A stretch of 64,000 nucleotides of DNA from Perkinsus marinus ATCC 50983 (Eukaryota; Perkinsozoa; Perkinsida; Perkinsidae): positions 1 to 64,000 of the forward strand of contig NW_003211646.1 in assembly GCF_000006405.1 (NCBI RefSeq), read 5' to 3'. Of the stretch, positions 31,692 to 44,400 are shown piece after piece. The position numbers and the translations under genes are program-made. Under the pieces are notes generated by a model that was not told where the DNA came from, did not search any database, and saw only the letters and a list, made by a program, of their open reading frames with translations. Numbering within the stretch: position 1 is the stretch's first letter; the number at the start of each line of letters is the position of its first letter.

Positions 31692-34094
31692 ATGTTCTTC
31701 CCATCATCGTCCGGGAATAAGAAGCCCTCGGCTGCAGTGGCTGCTGCTGCCTCTAGCGGGTCTCCGAGCAGTGGCGATCCCACCACTGACGCCATCTCTG
31801 GGAAATTCGATCCGACCGCCTTAGAAAGAGGTAGGGTGCCGATTGGGATGATGCGACGAACGGTAAAGGGTAGGTGCCCAGGCCTTGAAGGAGCTGGACT
31901 CCTCCCCTAACGCCACCAAGGCCTTTGAGGTCATCAAGCTGCAGGAGCAGAGCAAACAGAAGGAGTTCCAAACTGAAATTGAACGGGCTCAGACACAACG
32001 AACCCAAATGGGCCTTCAAAGGGCTCAGGTAGTAGGACCATGGGCGAGAGGCTTTCTAGTTCGGCATACGTAGGTGGAGGCTGAGGAGAAGCGCAAGACC
32101 ATTGCTGAGCAACAAGACCAGGAGCGGAGGACTCAACAGTAGGTTGGTTCATGGTGGCTCTGGAGGCGAGATGGTCGGCAGGTACAAGGCCCAGCTGGAG
32201 TCAGAACTCTACCAGAAGAAGCTCATCGATCAACAGAAGCAGAACGAAGACTGGCTGGCTCAGCAGCATCAACAATTTTTGAGGTAGTATAACAATCAAC
32301 TTCGCTCCGCCATTTTCCCCTTGGAACAGGCAAGAAGAAATTCGTAAGAAGAACGACGTGGAGGTTGAGGAGTCCCGACGCAGAACGCTAATCGAGGTGA
32401 CCATTGGTCGCTTTGCACAGTAGAGGACTTGGAGGCTTTCATGTGTTCAGCAAATGAAACTACAACGCGACAACGATGTGGCTCGAGCCCAGGCTGAGGC
32501 AGATGGACGTATCAAGCAGGAGCGCGAGAATGTCGATGTAGGACCACCACCGTCCAAGAGTGTGGCAGTGTAGGTCTCTAGGTCCACCTGCGATCGATGC
32601 GGGCCAAGGCAGCTGAGGAGCGCAAGACCAAGTTGGACACGATCAATGCCACGCTGGGCTCCCTTGGTAATGGATTGGACCGGGCATAGGGGAGAAGTGC
32701 CCTATGGGACAGGTTCGGGTTTCCGGGCCCTCCTCGATGATAAGACCAAGATGACGGCATTGGTCACTGGTCTTACCGCTGTGGCCCTGGGTATTTACAC
32801 TGCTAAGGCCGGCACCAGAGTTGCTGGCAATCTCTTGGAGAAGAGGTTGGGCAAGCCCCCGCTGGTCCGTGAGACCAGTCGCAAGTCGTGGAGCAGAGCT
32901 CTTGGTAGTAGTATATAATACTACGGTTGTGGAGGATGTACATGCTCAGGTCTGGGCCGACCAGCTAGCACTAACATGTTGGAGAAGATAGTGCTGCAGG
33001 ATGAGCTGGCCGAGCGTCTGCAGTGGACCACGAACTCAATCATCAACGCTAAGAAGAATGGCACTCCGTTCCGCCACCTTATGCTGTATGGTCCTCCGGG
33101 TAAGTCGTAGCAGCCGAGCTGGTGTTGTTATGGTAGTACGTATCTCCCTGATCAGGTACTGGTAAGACCCTCTTCGCTCGGACACTGGCCCTCCAGTCGG
33201 GTCTTGATTACGCTATAATGACGGGTGGTGATGTTGGTCCCTTGGGGAAGGACGCGGTAGGTTTGGTCCCAGCAGTTGCCATCATTTTATCATCTCAGGT
33301 CGATGAGATGAATCGCCTGTTCGCCTGGGCTAACTCCAGCAAGAAGGGCCTCATCCTGTTCATCGACGAGGCCGATGCCTTCCTGAGGCGTGGCCGAATG
33401 TCGAGTTCCAGTAGTACCATCCTCTCATCAAAAGTTCCTCCCACGTGGCCCTCTAGGTAACATGTCCGAGGACGCTCGTAATGTTCTGTCGGCCTTCCTG
33501 GCACACACTGGTACTGAAAACGACAAATTCATGGTGGTCCTCGCCACCAACGTCCGAGAGGTAATATTTTCGAAGCAGAGGGCCAGTCCCATCCCTTCCT
33601 ATTAGGTCCTGGACCGAGCTGTCCTCGATCGTGTGGATGAGCAGTTTGAGTTCCCTCTTCCCGAATTCGAACAGCGTCGCCAAATGCTCGACCTCTTTAT
33701 GGACGAGTACATCCGTCAGCCTACCAAGGCCGGCAAGGTTATCGAGGTAATCAGCGGACACAGCCTCTGGTGACGCTACTGTGACTCCAGGTTGACCCCG
33801 CCATTGACTCAGCCTATCTCGATGAGGTTGCCCGTAGGACCGAAGGCTTCTCTGGCAGACAGATGAGCAAGTTGGTCCTGGCCTACCAGGCATCAGTTTT
33901 CGGCTCGGGTGAGGGTTACACTACCATGTGAGGCAGTAGTACATTGTGGCGTTTAGGTGCTAATAAGCTTACCAAGGGCTTGGCTGATACCATCCTCAAC
34001 TGGAAGCTGGCACACTATGAGGGGGATGTGGACACCATGCAACGGCACGAGGCTGAGGAGCTCAAGGCCAAGGCCCAGCAGATGGTTGAGTGAC
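31692..34094 (+). CDS. ATAD3: ATAD3 mitochondrial AAA+ ATPase
   Basis: Fifteen exons: 31692-31830, 31874-32028, 32074-32138, 32182-32283, 32330-32396, 32451-32537, 32582-32666, 32713-32904, 32950-33099, 33156-33256, 33299-33404, 33457-33560, 33606-33746, 33791-33908 and 33957-34094. The product follows ATAD3 from end to end. The N-terminal signature is FDPTALERG, then a long coiled coil ([19 protein letters not shown]). The membrane segment is [20 protein letters not shown], then [14 protein letters not shown]. The AAA+ domain has Walker [25 protein letters not shown] and Walker [16 protein letters not shown], with [13 protein letters not shown] near the end. ATAD3 spans the inner mitochondrial membrane and organises nucleoids and lipid traffic. 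All 14 introns are 42-56 nt, and half begin GTAG. Confidence 0.95.
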
Positions 34095-34231
34095 GAGCAT
34101 GTTATTTATGAAGTACCACTACTACTACTGCTTTGACTGGGCCAGTAGCTGCAGGACCTATCACTGAAGGCGGCTCGATTTCGCCATCCATTCGTTTCGG
34201 TTTTCCTTCACATCATCAACGGTAGCATTTC

Positions 34232-35840
34232 CGGCATACTCGTTTCTGCTGTGAAGTGCTGTGGTTGCGTTACGAGTAAATGGGCTGTGCTAGAGGAGGA
34301 GGAGGTGGTGCAGGTTTGTATAGAGAAGTTGAATGGTCACGACAAGCGATTGCGGCATAGGTCGCTGAGAAAGCCAACGTATCGGCGGATCGAGCCAAGC
34401 AGCTACTGGAAATCTGCGACTATAATGTCGAAAGGGCCGTCACTTTGCAGTTGGGGGACCAGTGCGAGGAGGAGACTAGGGCACAGCCAAGGTAGTGTAT
34501 GGCTTCTATGGTAGGCCGAATGGTGTTGGTGGGCAGCTCCTCCAACAGCAGCAGCATCGTCGTGGTCGTTGTCGGTCTATACCTGACCTGACCATACACC
34601 TACTAGAAGGGTTGTAAGTCCACCGACTGGAGGTACTATGGTACACTCGGGGAATGGCTGTATTGGGTTTTAGGTCCCTCTTTAACCCAACAGGAGGGTC
34701 ATGGTGGAGTAGGAGGACCTCAAGGGCCGTGGTGGTGGTCTGTTATCTCGGCCCTGGCCTCGTGGTTCGCAAAGTGCTTTGGTTTTCTCGGGGCATGTCT
34801 CAGAGTGACCAATGCCTGCCAACCACGTAGATGATTGCTACTGTACCCGCTAGGGCCTCTGGAGCTACTTTACATCTGGGGGCTGGGGGCGCAGTATACG
34901 ACTTCAACCAGTGGCTGGAGAAAGAACGAGTGGGTGAAGTACTGGAAGGTACCAGCGCGTGTTCTACAGAGCAGGTGATGGGACTGTTATTGAAGTCTGT
35001 GGAGGAGTAGAATGAGGCGAGCTCCTCCTGGGCTGATGAGGAGGAGGAGGAGAAGGAGGAGGAAAATCTCGATGATGTAAAGTCTCTAGATTAGGGTGGA
35101 GTCGACGAGGCTCCAGCAGTAGATGGATCGAGAGCTTCGGCAACAGCACGATAAGGAGTGATACTGGTGCCAACAGGTATAAGGAGGTCCTAGTGCGGGA
35201 TAGGGAGGCGGAGCGAAAGCGTAGAGTGGCGAGGGAACGTGAGTGGTGGTGATGAGTAATGCCTTGACCGGGGCCGGAGAGGAGGCTGAGGAGGGGATGG
35301 GCGGCACGTGGGAGATACAAAACGAAGGGTTAGAGGGCGAAATCGAGTGGAGAGGATGCCCCAACCAGGAGCCGATCAGAATACTGCGCGCATTGTTTTG
35401 AAGCTGCCTAGTGGGAAGGGAGTGGGGCGATTACAGTGGAGTAGTCGAGTTGTGCGAATTCAGCGTTTTGATCGGAAGTTCTTGGCCGACGCGACTGTGG
35501 GGGACCCCTACGACTGAGCTGATGTTTGTATTGATGACTTGACACGAGAAGGGGAGGGGGACGTTGACTAGAAGGGCTGCCTTGCGTACTTTGGGGCTTT
35601 GGTTGTGGACCATTGAGTCACTCCATGAAGTGCTTCGAGCTCAGCACGGATTCCGGTGATTCGTGGAGAACGGGAGAAGACTCTGAAAGTGAACCCTTTA
35701 TGGGAGGTCATGGTGCCGGTTGAACTCGTCGTCAGGATATGGGCCTTGTACCTAACGCTGTTGTGATGATAGCTCCTATTGATTCGGATGAGGACCCCAG
35801 TTCGATGAATCTCACTCAAGTCATCATGGCTATTGCGTGA
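34232..35840 (+). CDS. UBA-UBX protein similar to FAF2/UBXD8
   Basis: Pieces in order match the FAF2 layout. A UBA domain reads VAEKANVSADRAKQLLEICD and YNVERAVTLQL (34355-34460). A hydrophobic stretch, SVISALASWFAKCFGFLGAC, follows near 34745-34800. A UAS-like part reads GAVYDFNQWLEKERVGEV. A charged coiled coil follows: ELRQQHDKE joined to YKEVLVRDREAERKRRVARE. The UBX domain reads ARIVLKLPSGKG, RFDRKFLADAT and LWEDMGLVPNAVVMIAPID, and the stop is at 35838. UBX proteins of this type recruit Cdc48/p97 to ER-associated degradation. Joining the two halves of the coiled coil needs a 19-nt intron at 35158-35176 (GTGATACT to CCAACAG). A 29-nt intron lies at 35707-35735. The 5' end and several joins are unresolved. 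Confidence 0.65.
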
Positions 35841-35953
35841 CATGGTTTTTATTCACCTGGATTTTTCCAGTCTCTAATTCACACATGGTTTCGGGTTGGA
35901 CGAGTCGATGGGGGAAGAGATCATCACATGTGAGTTTTACTCGGAGTTTCAGG

Positions 35954-36498
35954 ATGATGCAACAATTCGTTCGCCAATTCTGCACAAACTCCGTGCCTAG
36001 GTTGACTTTTGCAAGTGGTTCAGCGGTTCTTGCTAAGGTGAGGCGTAGTCCAGGACTGCTTTGCGTGTTCACTTCTGTTCGAGGCTCTGTTTGACAAGTA
36101 CACTGACGTTGATATGATGCTTACAACCCCATTGGACCCGAGAGGGATGCGGGCTTCTGAGCTGAAGAGGAGGCTCAAGAATCTGCCCGGATTCGAGGTG
36201 AGCATTAGATTTAAAACTTCTCGTCGGTAGGTGGCGAGTTGCTTCCAGGATGATCTCGCCAAGACGGAGGCATACCGTGCAGCGATTCTCTCAGAGTGGC
36301 AATTGTTAACTGACAACAAGCACGATAGTGATTTCCACATGCCAGGAAAAGTAGGTGCATCACTCCTGCTTTAGCCATGTCTGGATTTAGGAGAAAGCTG
36401 GACCTTTAACTTTTCATCGAGAGGCGGACCCCGTCAACAAGGATGGTAAAGACTTCTATGATACTCACGGTCGAATAGACTTCAAAGGAGGATGCTGA
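35954..36498 (+). CDS. Small protein with mitochondrial-type presequence, unknown function
   Basis: Four exons with phase-0 joins, 35954-36037, 36084-36197, 36231-36350 and 36391-36498, give 141 residues. The N-terminus MMQQFVRQFCTNSVPRLTFA is rich in Arg, Gln and hydroxylated residues without acids, as in mitochondrial presequences. The mature part reads ALFDKYTDVDMMLTTPLDPR, ELKRRLKNLPGFE, VASCFQDDLAKTEAYRAAI and EKAGPLTFHREADPVNKDGK, ending DFKGGC. Clean splicing with 46-, 33- and 40-nt introns shows it is a real gene. I do not recognise the family. It could be a lineage-specific subunit of a respiratory or ATP synthase complex, but that is a guess. Confidence 0.7.
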
Positions 36499-37078
36499 TC
36501 GCCACGTTTTTAACAGTTTTAGATTGAATGTAGCCCACACCATTTCATACAGTGCATATATTTCAACCTTGTTTGCTCATTTGTGTTACTAATACCAGCT
36601 TGGCATGATAGTGAGAAGATATCGGCAATAAAACTTTCCGATCAATCGTATCCCGATGACATACCTCCAGCTGTACGAAAACTGTGCTTGCGCTAGTATT
36701 GTCGTTTTCACCAGAGACGTGTACTCGAAATACCACGTGTCAGACGGAGCGAAACCGTACAATTTAATACAGATGGTCTGGGAAAAGTATAACTTTAACG
36801 TGGCGTATCCACAGGGTGACCAGGTGTGTACTGCTTGAAATCTTAAAATCACTGTCCACGAGGGTATCGGAAGGTTGACAGTTGTTGGTCGATTGGCATC
36901 GTGTGTCGATTCGACCTACTCATGAAATTCGTACTCAAATCAACACAACACCCCGCGAGGCTCAGTATCGTTAGAAATCACCACCTATGCGATCAAAAAT
37001 AACTTCGGAGCTAGTTGAGTAGTAATGGAAGCAGAACTTGACAATCCGGTCTCCATCATGTCCCGATACATGGGGGGC
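36499..37078. other. Mostly non-coding, with one possible exon
   Basis: A plus-strand frame at 36656-36838 reads MTYLQLYENCACASIVVFTR and then KPYNLIQMVWEKYNFNVAYP. It looks somewhat protein-like but has no visible partners. The minus strand is also open here. The remainder is the 3' flank of the converging CocE-type gene. Confidence 0.25.
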
Positions 37079-39446
37079 TTAATCAATCGTACGACGTTCT
37101 CCCAAGACGCTGTTTAACGTTGGGAGGCTCAGCAATGACACCGATGCTGATCCGACGCTGATCTCTTGTTCTGAAACTGGACCGAGCTTGGTCACTTGAG
37201 CGATGTTTCTATCAGCCGTGTTAAAGTTGCGCAGCCACCTGAGGAATTCAATCACATCTCCAGAGGTCCATGTGAACCCAACGCTTACCTCGGATAAGCT
37301 GCGCTGGTGACCTGTAGTCTTACGCGTTCGCCTTTGCGAATCAACACGCATGTCGATCCCACATCCACGTCTATTGTGTGTCGAGTCTCAGCCTGAAGCA
37401 TCCATCAGTTGGAGATCAGTAAAGGCGGAGGACTCACATTCCAAAGGCGCTCCAAGCCGTCGCAAAGATTATATGAGTGGCCCTCCTTGTCGACTCTACA
37501 GAGACGGCACACTATGTCAACACTCTCCGAACTGGACACAACTGTCGTCCGACACTTGATGTTACCGACTATGAGAACATCCTTCTCGAACGGCTTGCTC
37601 GTGAAAATCTCGAAAAAATCGCTATAATGCTTCAATGGTGGAGCCGTGTAAACCGACAATCAGATCTCCTATGATGAGCCTGTTCCTTTCAAAATCGTCC
37701 TGCAGCATTTCCCCACAATTCTTGGCATTGAAAGACGTCCCTCCCACAGCCGGGGTCGGTGCACGTGGGTCGTAGTGGTACCTGTCACCACATGCAAGAC
37801 CCATCCAGATGACCACTTCATACCTCACCACGCCCTCTTCTAGTCGTGCAGCTGCACCCTCGTTCTCGAGCCTACCATCTGAGGTCATGACCAACCCCAT
37901 AGGGACCGTATCGCGAGGCGGCCACTGCTTCAAGTGCAAATATGAAAGGACGTCCTTACGACTCTGTATCTGGATAAAGGGAGCTCAGTCGTGCCTCGCA
38001 TAGAACACCTACGATTTCTAAGGTCACAGGATATGCGTCATCCCTCTCCACAGGCCGCCTTCCTCGTGCTTCGAAGTAGTGGTCGTAGAAGCTCACCACA
38101 GCATGAGTGTATAGGGGCACGTATTTGAACAGCTGCCAATGGGCGAACTTGCCTACAGTGAGGCGAACGTCACCTAAGGCCGCGAACAATACTCGAGACT
38201 GTGACCAACTCATACCTCTCCCTGAGCTCTTTGCTTTGGCGTAGTCGTTGAGCATCTGGCGGAGAAAGAAATCGTACCAGCCACCAACGAAGTGTATGCC
38301 ACCCAAGGGCGTGTCGGTTCCTGTCATAGAACATTGACCTTCTCCGTAGACAGTTGAGGTGACTTACGTAAGTCGCACAGAACGTTGCGGTGCCTCCAGA
38401 ATTCCCCATTGACGTCTGTGTCCCGAATAGCCTTCTGGTAGACCTCCAGAGGTTGGCCGTTCAACAACAGTTTATCGACATTCTCCAAGGGTAAAGTCCA
38501 ATAAGCCAATTTGAATGGGGGCGCCTCATCCATGAAAAAGAATCTGAGCAGGGGCCTCCAGTACCGCACTTCTACTCTTCAGAGGGCTTACTGTAATAAA
38601 ACCAAAATCCGCTCGATGCGTTTTCTTAGAGGCATCTGCATGCCGGGTAGAGGTTTCGTGTCACCCTTGCCTATCACCAACCACAACCAACGACACACCA
38701 ACTCGAACGACCACTGGTGACCATCTTGACCGAATATGACCGGGTACAGCTCACACGCAGATACACCAGGAACGATGCATCTCACATGCTCCCTTCCTAG
38801 AGAGTTAGAAAGGGAGCTATAGGCACACATGCCATTATAGCTGAGGCCATGAACACCAATGCCTTCACCATCGTAATACTCACATTCATGAACGAGCCAA
38901 TCAATAGCCGCAGCAGCGTCCTCTCGCTCATTCTCAAGAGGGAAGAACTCCCCTGAAGACCCGAAACGCCCACGACTGTCTTGCACGAGCACTCCATAAC
39001 CACGTTCAGCATACAGCCTTGCATCGTTCACCAACGTTTCCTTACCGTAAGGCGTACGAATGAGGATGAAGGGGAACTTATCTCCTTCACCAGGTAAAAC
39101 AAGAATGCCGTCCAACTCGTAGGTCGTCCCCTTTATAGGTGCTTTCACATTGACGAACCTCACAGAGGAATATGCCGGTGGGCGAATGCCATACAACCAC
39201 ACAACAAAATGCCGCTGCACCCTACGTAGCCAACGCCGTAGGGTACACTTGGGCATAAAACATGTAACAAGCCCGAGTAAGTAAAACATGAAGAGCACGA
39301 TGAGTTTACAAATCGCCATGGGCCAGCTCATAGCGGCGACAGTAGTAACATAACCACCGCCACCCTCCTCCTTTACAGACATGTTCTTCACTGTAGAGTT
39401 AACTTCTATTGAGGAACGGCTCGTCGATGTTGATGGTGATATCATA
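37079..39446 (-). CDS. Membrane-anchored CocE/NonD-family serine hydrolase
   Basis: Starts at the ATG at 39446, ends TAA at 37081-37079, and has at least six exons. A hydrophobic segment (MAICKLIVLFMFYLLGLVTC) near residue 45 is a likely membrane anchor. The alpha/beta hydrolase part then reads YELDGILVLPGEG, FILIRTPYGKETLV, RGYGVLVQDSRGRFGSSGEF and the nucleophile elbow GVHGLSYNGMCAYSSL (G-x-S-x-N). GGIHFVGGWYDFFLRQML holds the candidate acidic residue, and VGKFAHWQLF fits the catalytic-His region. The C-terminal jelly-roll domain reads YHYDPRAPTPAVGG, DVLIVGNIKC, VDIVCRLCRVDKEGHSYNL and FNTADRNIAQV. Family members hydrolyse esters, amides or acyl-peptides. The substrate here is unknown, and the anchor is unusual for a family best known from bacteria. 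Confidence 0.8.
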
Positions 39447-41397
39447 TGGCAAGCAAATAGCAGTCGGATAGGACAGCTGAAGACACGGGTGACACACGAA
39501 TCCAAGCTAGCTCCTAGCCGCCGTGGTAATGCCTATAAAAAATGAACGAGAAAACCGCGGTAGTACACAGCCTCGCTACAACAGTTAATCTGTCTGAGTT
39601 CAGGCCGCAAGCCCTTCCCAACATCGTGTGAACGTGAGTTCGACGAATCATCAAAATTCATATGAGATTCGTTATGACTCAGAAACGTGATGATTGCCTC
39701 CACGTTCGGTTGTAGGTCTTTCTATAGTCTGTCACACCAGCGTCTTCATATACATGTAGTTCATCTATGTAGTTCATCTTCTCCTTATGTTTCCTAGTAG
39801 GTCGTTATCAATCCTTTCAGTGGCCATGTATAACAAAAGACTCAAAGGCCATTTTTGTGCTACTAACGGTGTCATCCCCTTAATGATACAGAGAGTGGTG
39901 TCAAGCCGTGAGACAACCGGCTGACCTCTGATCAGGGTACAGAGGGTATAACTGCAGCAGCACATAACCCTAGGGCTCCACGCTAAGGTGCAGTGCCCCC
40001 CTGATAAGGGATGGTTACCTTGGTATACACTATAGGTCCTTCCTTAGGACTGTCCAGAAGCTCACAATCCCATAGAAAGTCGAATATCAATGTGAAGGGC
40101 TGCAGTTCTGAGAGATAAGCACCGGCTACTGACTTTACCTTCACTTTCAAGCCGGTCCAACAACAACCTCACAGGGGCAGAGTAATCATGGTTGAGTATT
40201 ACACGGAGCGAATTACACACTGTGTATTACACACAGTGGATCTTGCGCACGAATGATATCAGCTAGATTCACATGGATGGCGGTGGTGAGAAAAGTGTTT
40301 TGTGACTAGTTCCTCGGCTCGGCAGCGTGTTCATCGCCTTATTCGCTGCAATAATACTGTATCCCTGTATTGGTCTAACAGGCTAGTTATCGCTACCATA
40401 GCCACTCTTATGAGAAGCAGTACCCAAAGCCTCTAACATAGGCACATCACGACCCCATCCTTTTGTGCAAAACTTGCAATGAACATGAGAGAATTCAGTC
40501 CAAGGTTATGACGAACACCATCGATTTTATGAAAATCATCAAATTCATACTTGATCACTTCAACGCTGAGACGATTCATTCATTTCCGACAGGTCCACGA
40601 CATGTACAAGCAATCAATCTTGCGGTCGCGTACGAGGTTGCACGCATGCACAAAAGTACTGCTGACTCCTCGAGATCTTCGAATGGCACTTTCAACACAT
40701 CGCGCTACTGCAGTAGTACTGCTGTGTTACACATCAATGGAGTGGAGAATATCTGCAATCTGGAGAATATCAACGTTGATATATAGAGTACGCACGGCTG
40801 TCGGGGGTTATTCCAGACTGTGAAAGGGAAGCTGGGCAAGGCACCCAAGGCCACCCTCCCTCGAGCTTGTCCACGTCAGTAACCACCTATCGCCTCTCGT
40901 GCTCACCTCTCCGGACCATACAAACAGTTATTTCGAGTCCTAGACCCCAATTAGGAGTTGTGCTGTTCACTCCCTGATTCAGGCAGGGCCGGGCTGAACA
41001 CGAACACTTCATGACAACAAATTTACAGTGTCAATTTGACACAATTCAGGAAGCATCAAGTGGAAAGGCGATTGAACATGAACATGATAGTCACAGCCGC
41101 AACACAGACGTTGACCACCATCTTCACAGTTGGACCACCAGAATACACAACCAACGTCTCGTAGTTCAACAGCCAATCGGATGCCTTCCTTGCCCAAATC
41201 GGGGCATCCGCTGAGGTCGCATATTGAACCTAGATTAACACGGTATTCTCTACAGCAATGTTGGAATATATGTTTGCTTTTCTCAGCTGAGCTCAAGATA
41301 TTCCTCACGAATTATGGAAGCTTACACACGATTTCGGATAGAAGTGTAGAGAAACCAAAGAGAACTTCGGAATATTGTCACCAACACACGTAGTTGG
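39447..41397. other. Long stretch without a firm gene
   Basis: Only isolated frames were seen. One plus-strand frame at 40463-40786 (107 codons) reads FMKIIKFILDHFNAETIHSF and has no recognisable domain. An inverted pair, ACACACTGTGTATTACACAC, is visible near 40212-40235. The right end carries copy 2 of the dispersed 3'-end repeat. Confidence 0.35.
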
Positions 41398-41427
41398 TCA
41401 TTTGCATATTTTCTCATATTGCTCCAC
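41282..41427. repeat. Copy 2 of a dispersed repeat at gene 3' ends
   Basis: Similar to 13570-13705 in the same orientation, with the shared landmarks CTCAGCTGAG, TACACACGA, ATATTGTCACC and CATATTTTC. It covers the stop codon and 3' flank of the RCC1/BTB gene. Confidence 0.6.
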
Positions 41428-44400
41428 AGCGAGACGAGCAGTAGCAAGAATACTCACCATCGTAACAATGACCCCAGAGACGGATACCAGTGCCAAGAGC
41501 TCCAACACACAGCGGATAATTGGTGTATGGAACTCTGGTCCAGATGATGCTGATGTGGCTACTGAATGGTCAAGCGTAAGAGGATGATGAATGCCCCTTT
41601 CGAACTCACCGTCATCGCCTTTGCTGAGCTTATCGTAATACGAGATATGCTGCATGACGACCAACTCCGCTTGAACGGCTTTCTTCACATCACTTGAGAC
41701 CTCGGTATGGAACCACTCTCCACAAGATTCACCTCTGCCACTCACACTATCCTTGAGTTCATTGTAGAGACCGGGACGTCTTTTCCGTAGGAACCCGACT
41801 TGCTCATGTGTCGTCGACAAGGCACCAAGCAGCTTTTCAACTCTAGGCTCGACCTCGTTCAAGTCCTCGGGCTCAGTGAACCAACCCAAGTCGTTCATAC
41901 GATGTCGAACATGAAGCGTGGCCTCAGTCACACCACATCCTAGTGCTGCCGCATGAACCACTTTACAGGCCTGGGAGCCTTCTGTCTCGATCGCGAGCGT
42001 TGCCCAAGTCTTCTCCGATAGCCTACTCATCACTCTGTCAGAGGCAACCGCCGCGAGGGAATACAGTCCCAAGGCCGACACCGTTTCAGCGAAGGCTATC
42101 CAATGCTTAGTCGGAAGCCTCAGATCGGAAGGAAGGCGCTCTGTGTATACGAAGCACAATATGGCATGAGCGAAGTCGACTGGGATTGTCTCAAATTGGG
42201 TCGGTGAGAGATCGTAAGCGGCCAGGAGGAACATATGGGCCTTTAAACGTGTCGTCGTCGATGACGATTGACCCACAGCGACAGCAGCAGGAGCACAGGC
42301 CAGATCGACATCTAGATACTCTGGCCAGGGCTCGTTGAACATACCGAGCATCAATCTAGGGATGCAAGAAAGCCCTGTGTCATCGTCATCAGCATTCACT
42401 AGCGCCAGAAGCCGTGGGAGACCGAGACACCTGACAGGAAAGTATACGGAATATGATATGTAGTAGCTCACCGTGCGATGTGAACGAGATGAGTGGCCCG
42501 AGCCCTAGCATCATCATCAGTTGTTGTAATGGGTGGAAGATTGTCAGTATAGAGGAAGTACACGAAGGAAATCACGACCGACTTGGGCAGGGTTGACAGC
42601 CGCAACGCACTAGGGGTATCAGGGAAACGACCTACAGCAAAAAACGAAGCCAAATTGTCCGAAGCATCGACAGTCCTTTAAAAGTGTCTTTAACATGCAG
42701 TCCTTAAGAATCTCACCAAGGTGGTCCTGTGCATCTCCCTCATCACCCAGTATCGAGTCAATAAGGCATTCGACTCTGCTGGGCCGCTCAGACCGCTCTG
42801 CGGTGCTCTCACTCTGAGCACTACCACCAGCCTTGGCCAGAGAGTTCGCCCTGTAGTCCTCTACAACACTCAGCAAAACGTCACCCTCATGGTTGATTCT
42901 TTCCAGTTGGGGTTGAATGACCCCTAGGAAGGCACTAGGAGAGAGTCGATGCCTAAGCAGCGCGGTATGGACAGGCACGCCAGCTAGCAGAGAGTCAGCA
43001 TAAGGAAGTGGGCGCCGCCCTTCCAGTAAACACTTGCCGTAGTCGAGTAGAGCACGATGGCCGAGATGTGCGGCCACGACAGTGTGCTCGGGACCACAGC
43101 TCACCATGATGTTCCGAGCCAATGGGAACTGCACTAGGCGTACCACACCGTCGCCGATTCGTTCCTCGAGACCTCCCTCGTCATCGCTTGGAGATTCATC
43201 GTCAGTAGCAATGATGTCCATATTCGCCATAGTGCCTCGTCTAGCTACTTCTCCAGGCGCCAACTTCCATTCATATACCACATCGTCGGTCGTAGTGAAA
43301 ACTACAGCATCCTTTCTACACTCAGCCGTACGGACCCGAACACCTGAACCTTCAACTCCTCTTATTTGTCGTGGCCAGGCCCAGGGAAAGACTATTTTTC
43401 TAATCCCGAAAGTGCGAGCGATGATCGCATACCGATCAGTAGTAGCAGAGCCCGCCAAATACGTCATCATTCGCCCCCAAACATAAAGTCGACCAACGCG
43501 GTCTACAGCGGCTGAATTCCCCCCACAGGCACCGACAGAGGCACCCCAGGCTGAGCCATGTGATGTATGGTGTATTCTCACTGGTGTGTATTCATCTACT
43601 AGATGGCCTTGACCAAGCTGACCTGCCGAGTTGTCTCCCCAGCCCCAGAGCTTTCCATTCACACCAACACACAGCATATGGGCGGCCCCACAAGCCACAC
43701 TTTCAACCGGAAAGTCCAACCTCACAGCCTTGGGACGAAGCTGGTAGTCACCCCCGTTATGTGGCCGCCTGTATCTGAAGAAGAATAACGTCCACTGTTT
43801 CAGCTCATCAAAAAGAATAGACCCGAGCCGGCCTGAGGACAAGGCGCCGAAGGTGAAGACCGTTCCTGAGGTGGAGATAACAGCTGTACACGCACCCCCA
43901 GCGCAACAGCTGGCTATACGCACAGAACCTGAGCTAACGGTGACAGGCCAGTCAAGCCTCAACTCAACCGTGTCACCCTTGCTCCCTGTCGCTCGCCAAG
44001 GCGTAATAAACCTCGTGATCAAAGCTGGCGTGTGGATAATTTCCTCATCACTAGGACCGATCCCACATAGACTGATGACACTGTCGATAAGAGCACAGTG
44101 CGCCACCTACAGGGCGCGGCCGAAAGCGAACACCTTGCCACTAGCCGTTAGCAAGACCGTATGCGAGCCCATCGTGATGTCCGACCCACAGGAAACCTAC
44201 AACGACTTCAGTCATGACTACTCGTGACCACCACGGACCTGTTTAACCTTCCACTCAAGAGGGATAGAAGATATTCGCTTTGGGACTAGCCGCATTGCTA
44301 CTGCTTCCTCACCCTCAGTGGGAATACTATCATCACCGAGGCACCCAGTGATGTTGGTACCTCTCAATCGACTACTGTTATCATACACACCATCTCGTGT

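Noticed and set aside
35374-35400. GATCAGAATACTGCGCGC as a promoter element
   Set aside because: It lies inside the UBX domain coding sequence (ADQNTARIVLKL) and is explained by coding.
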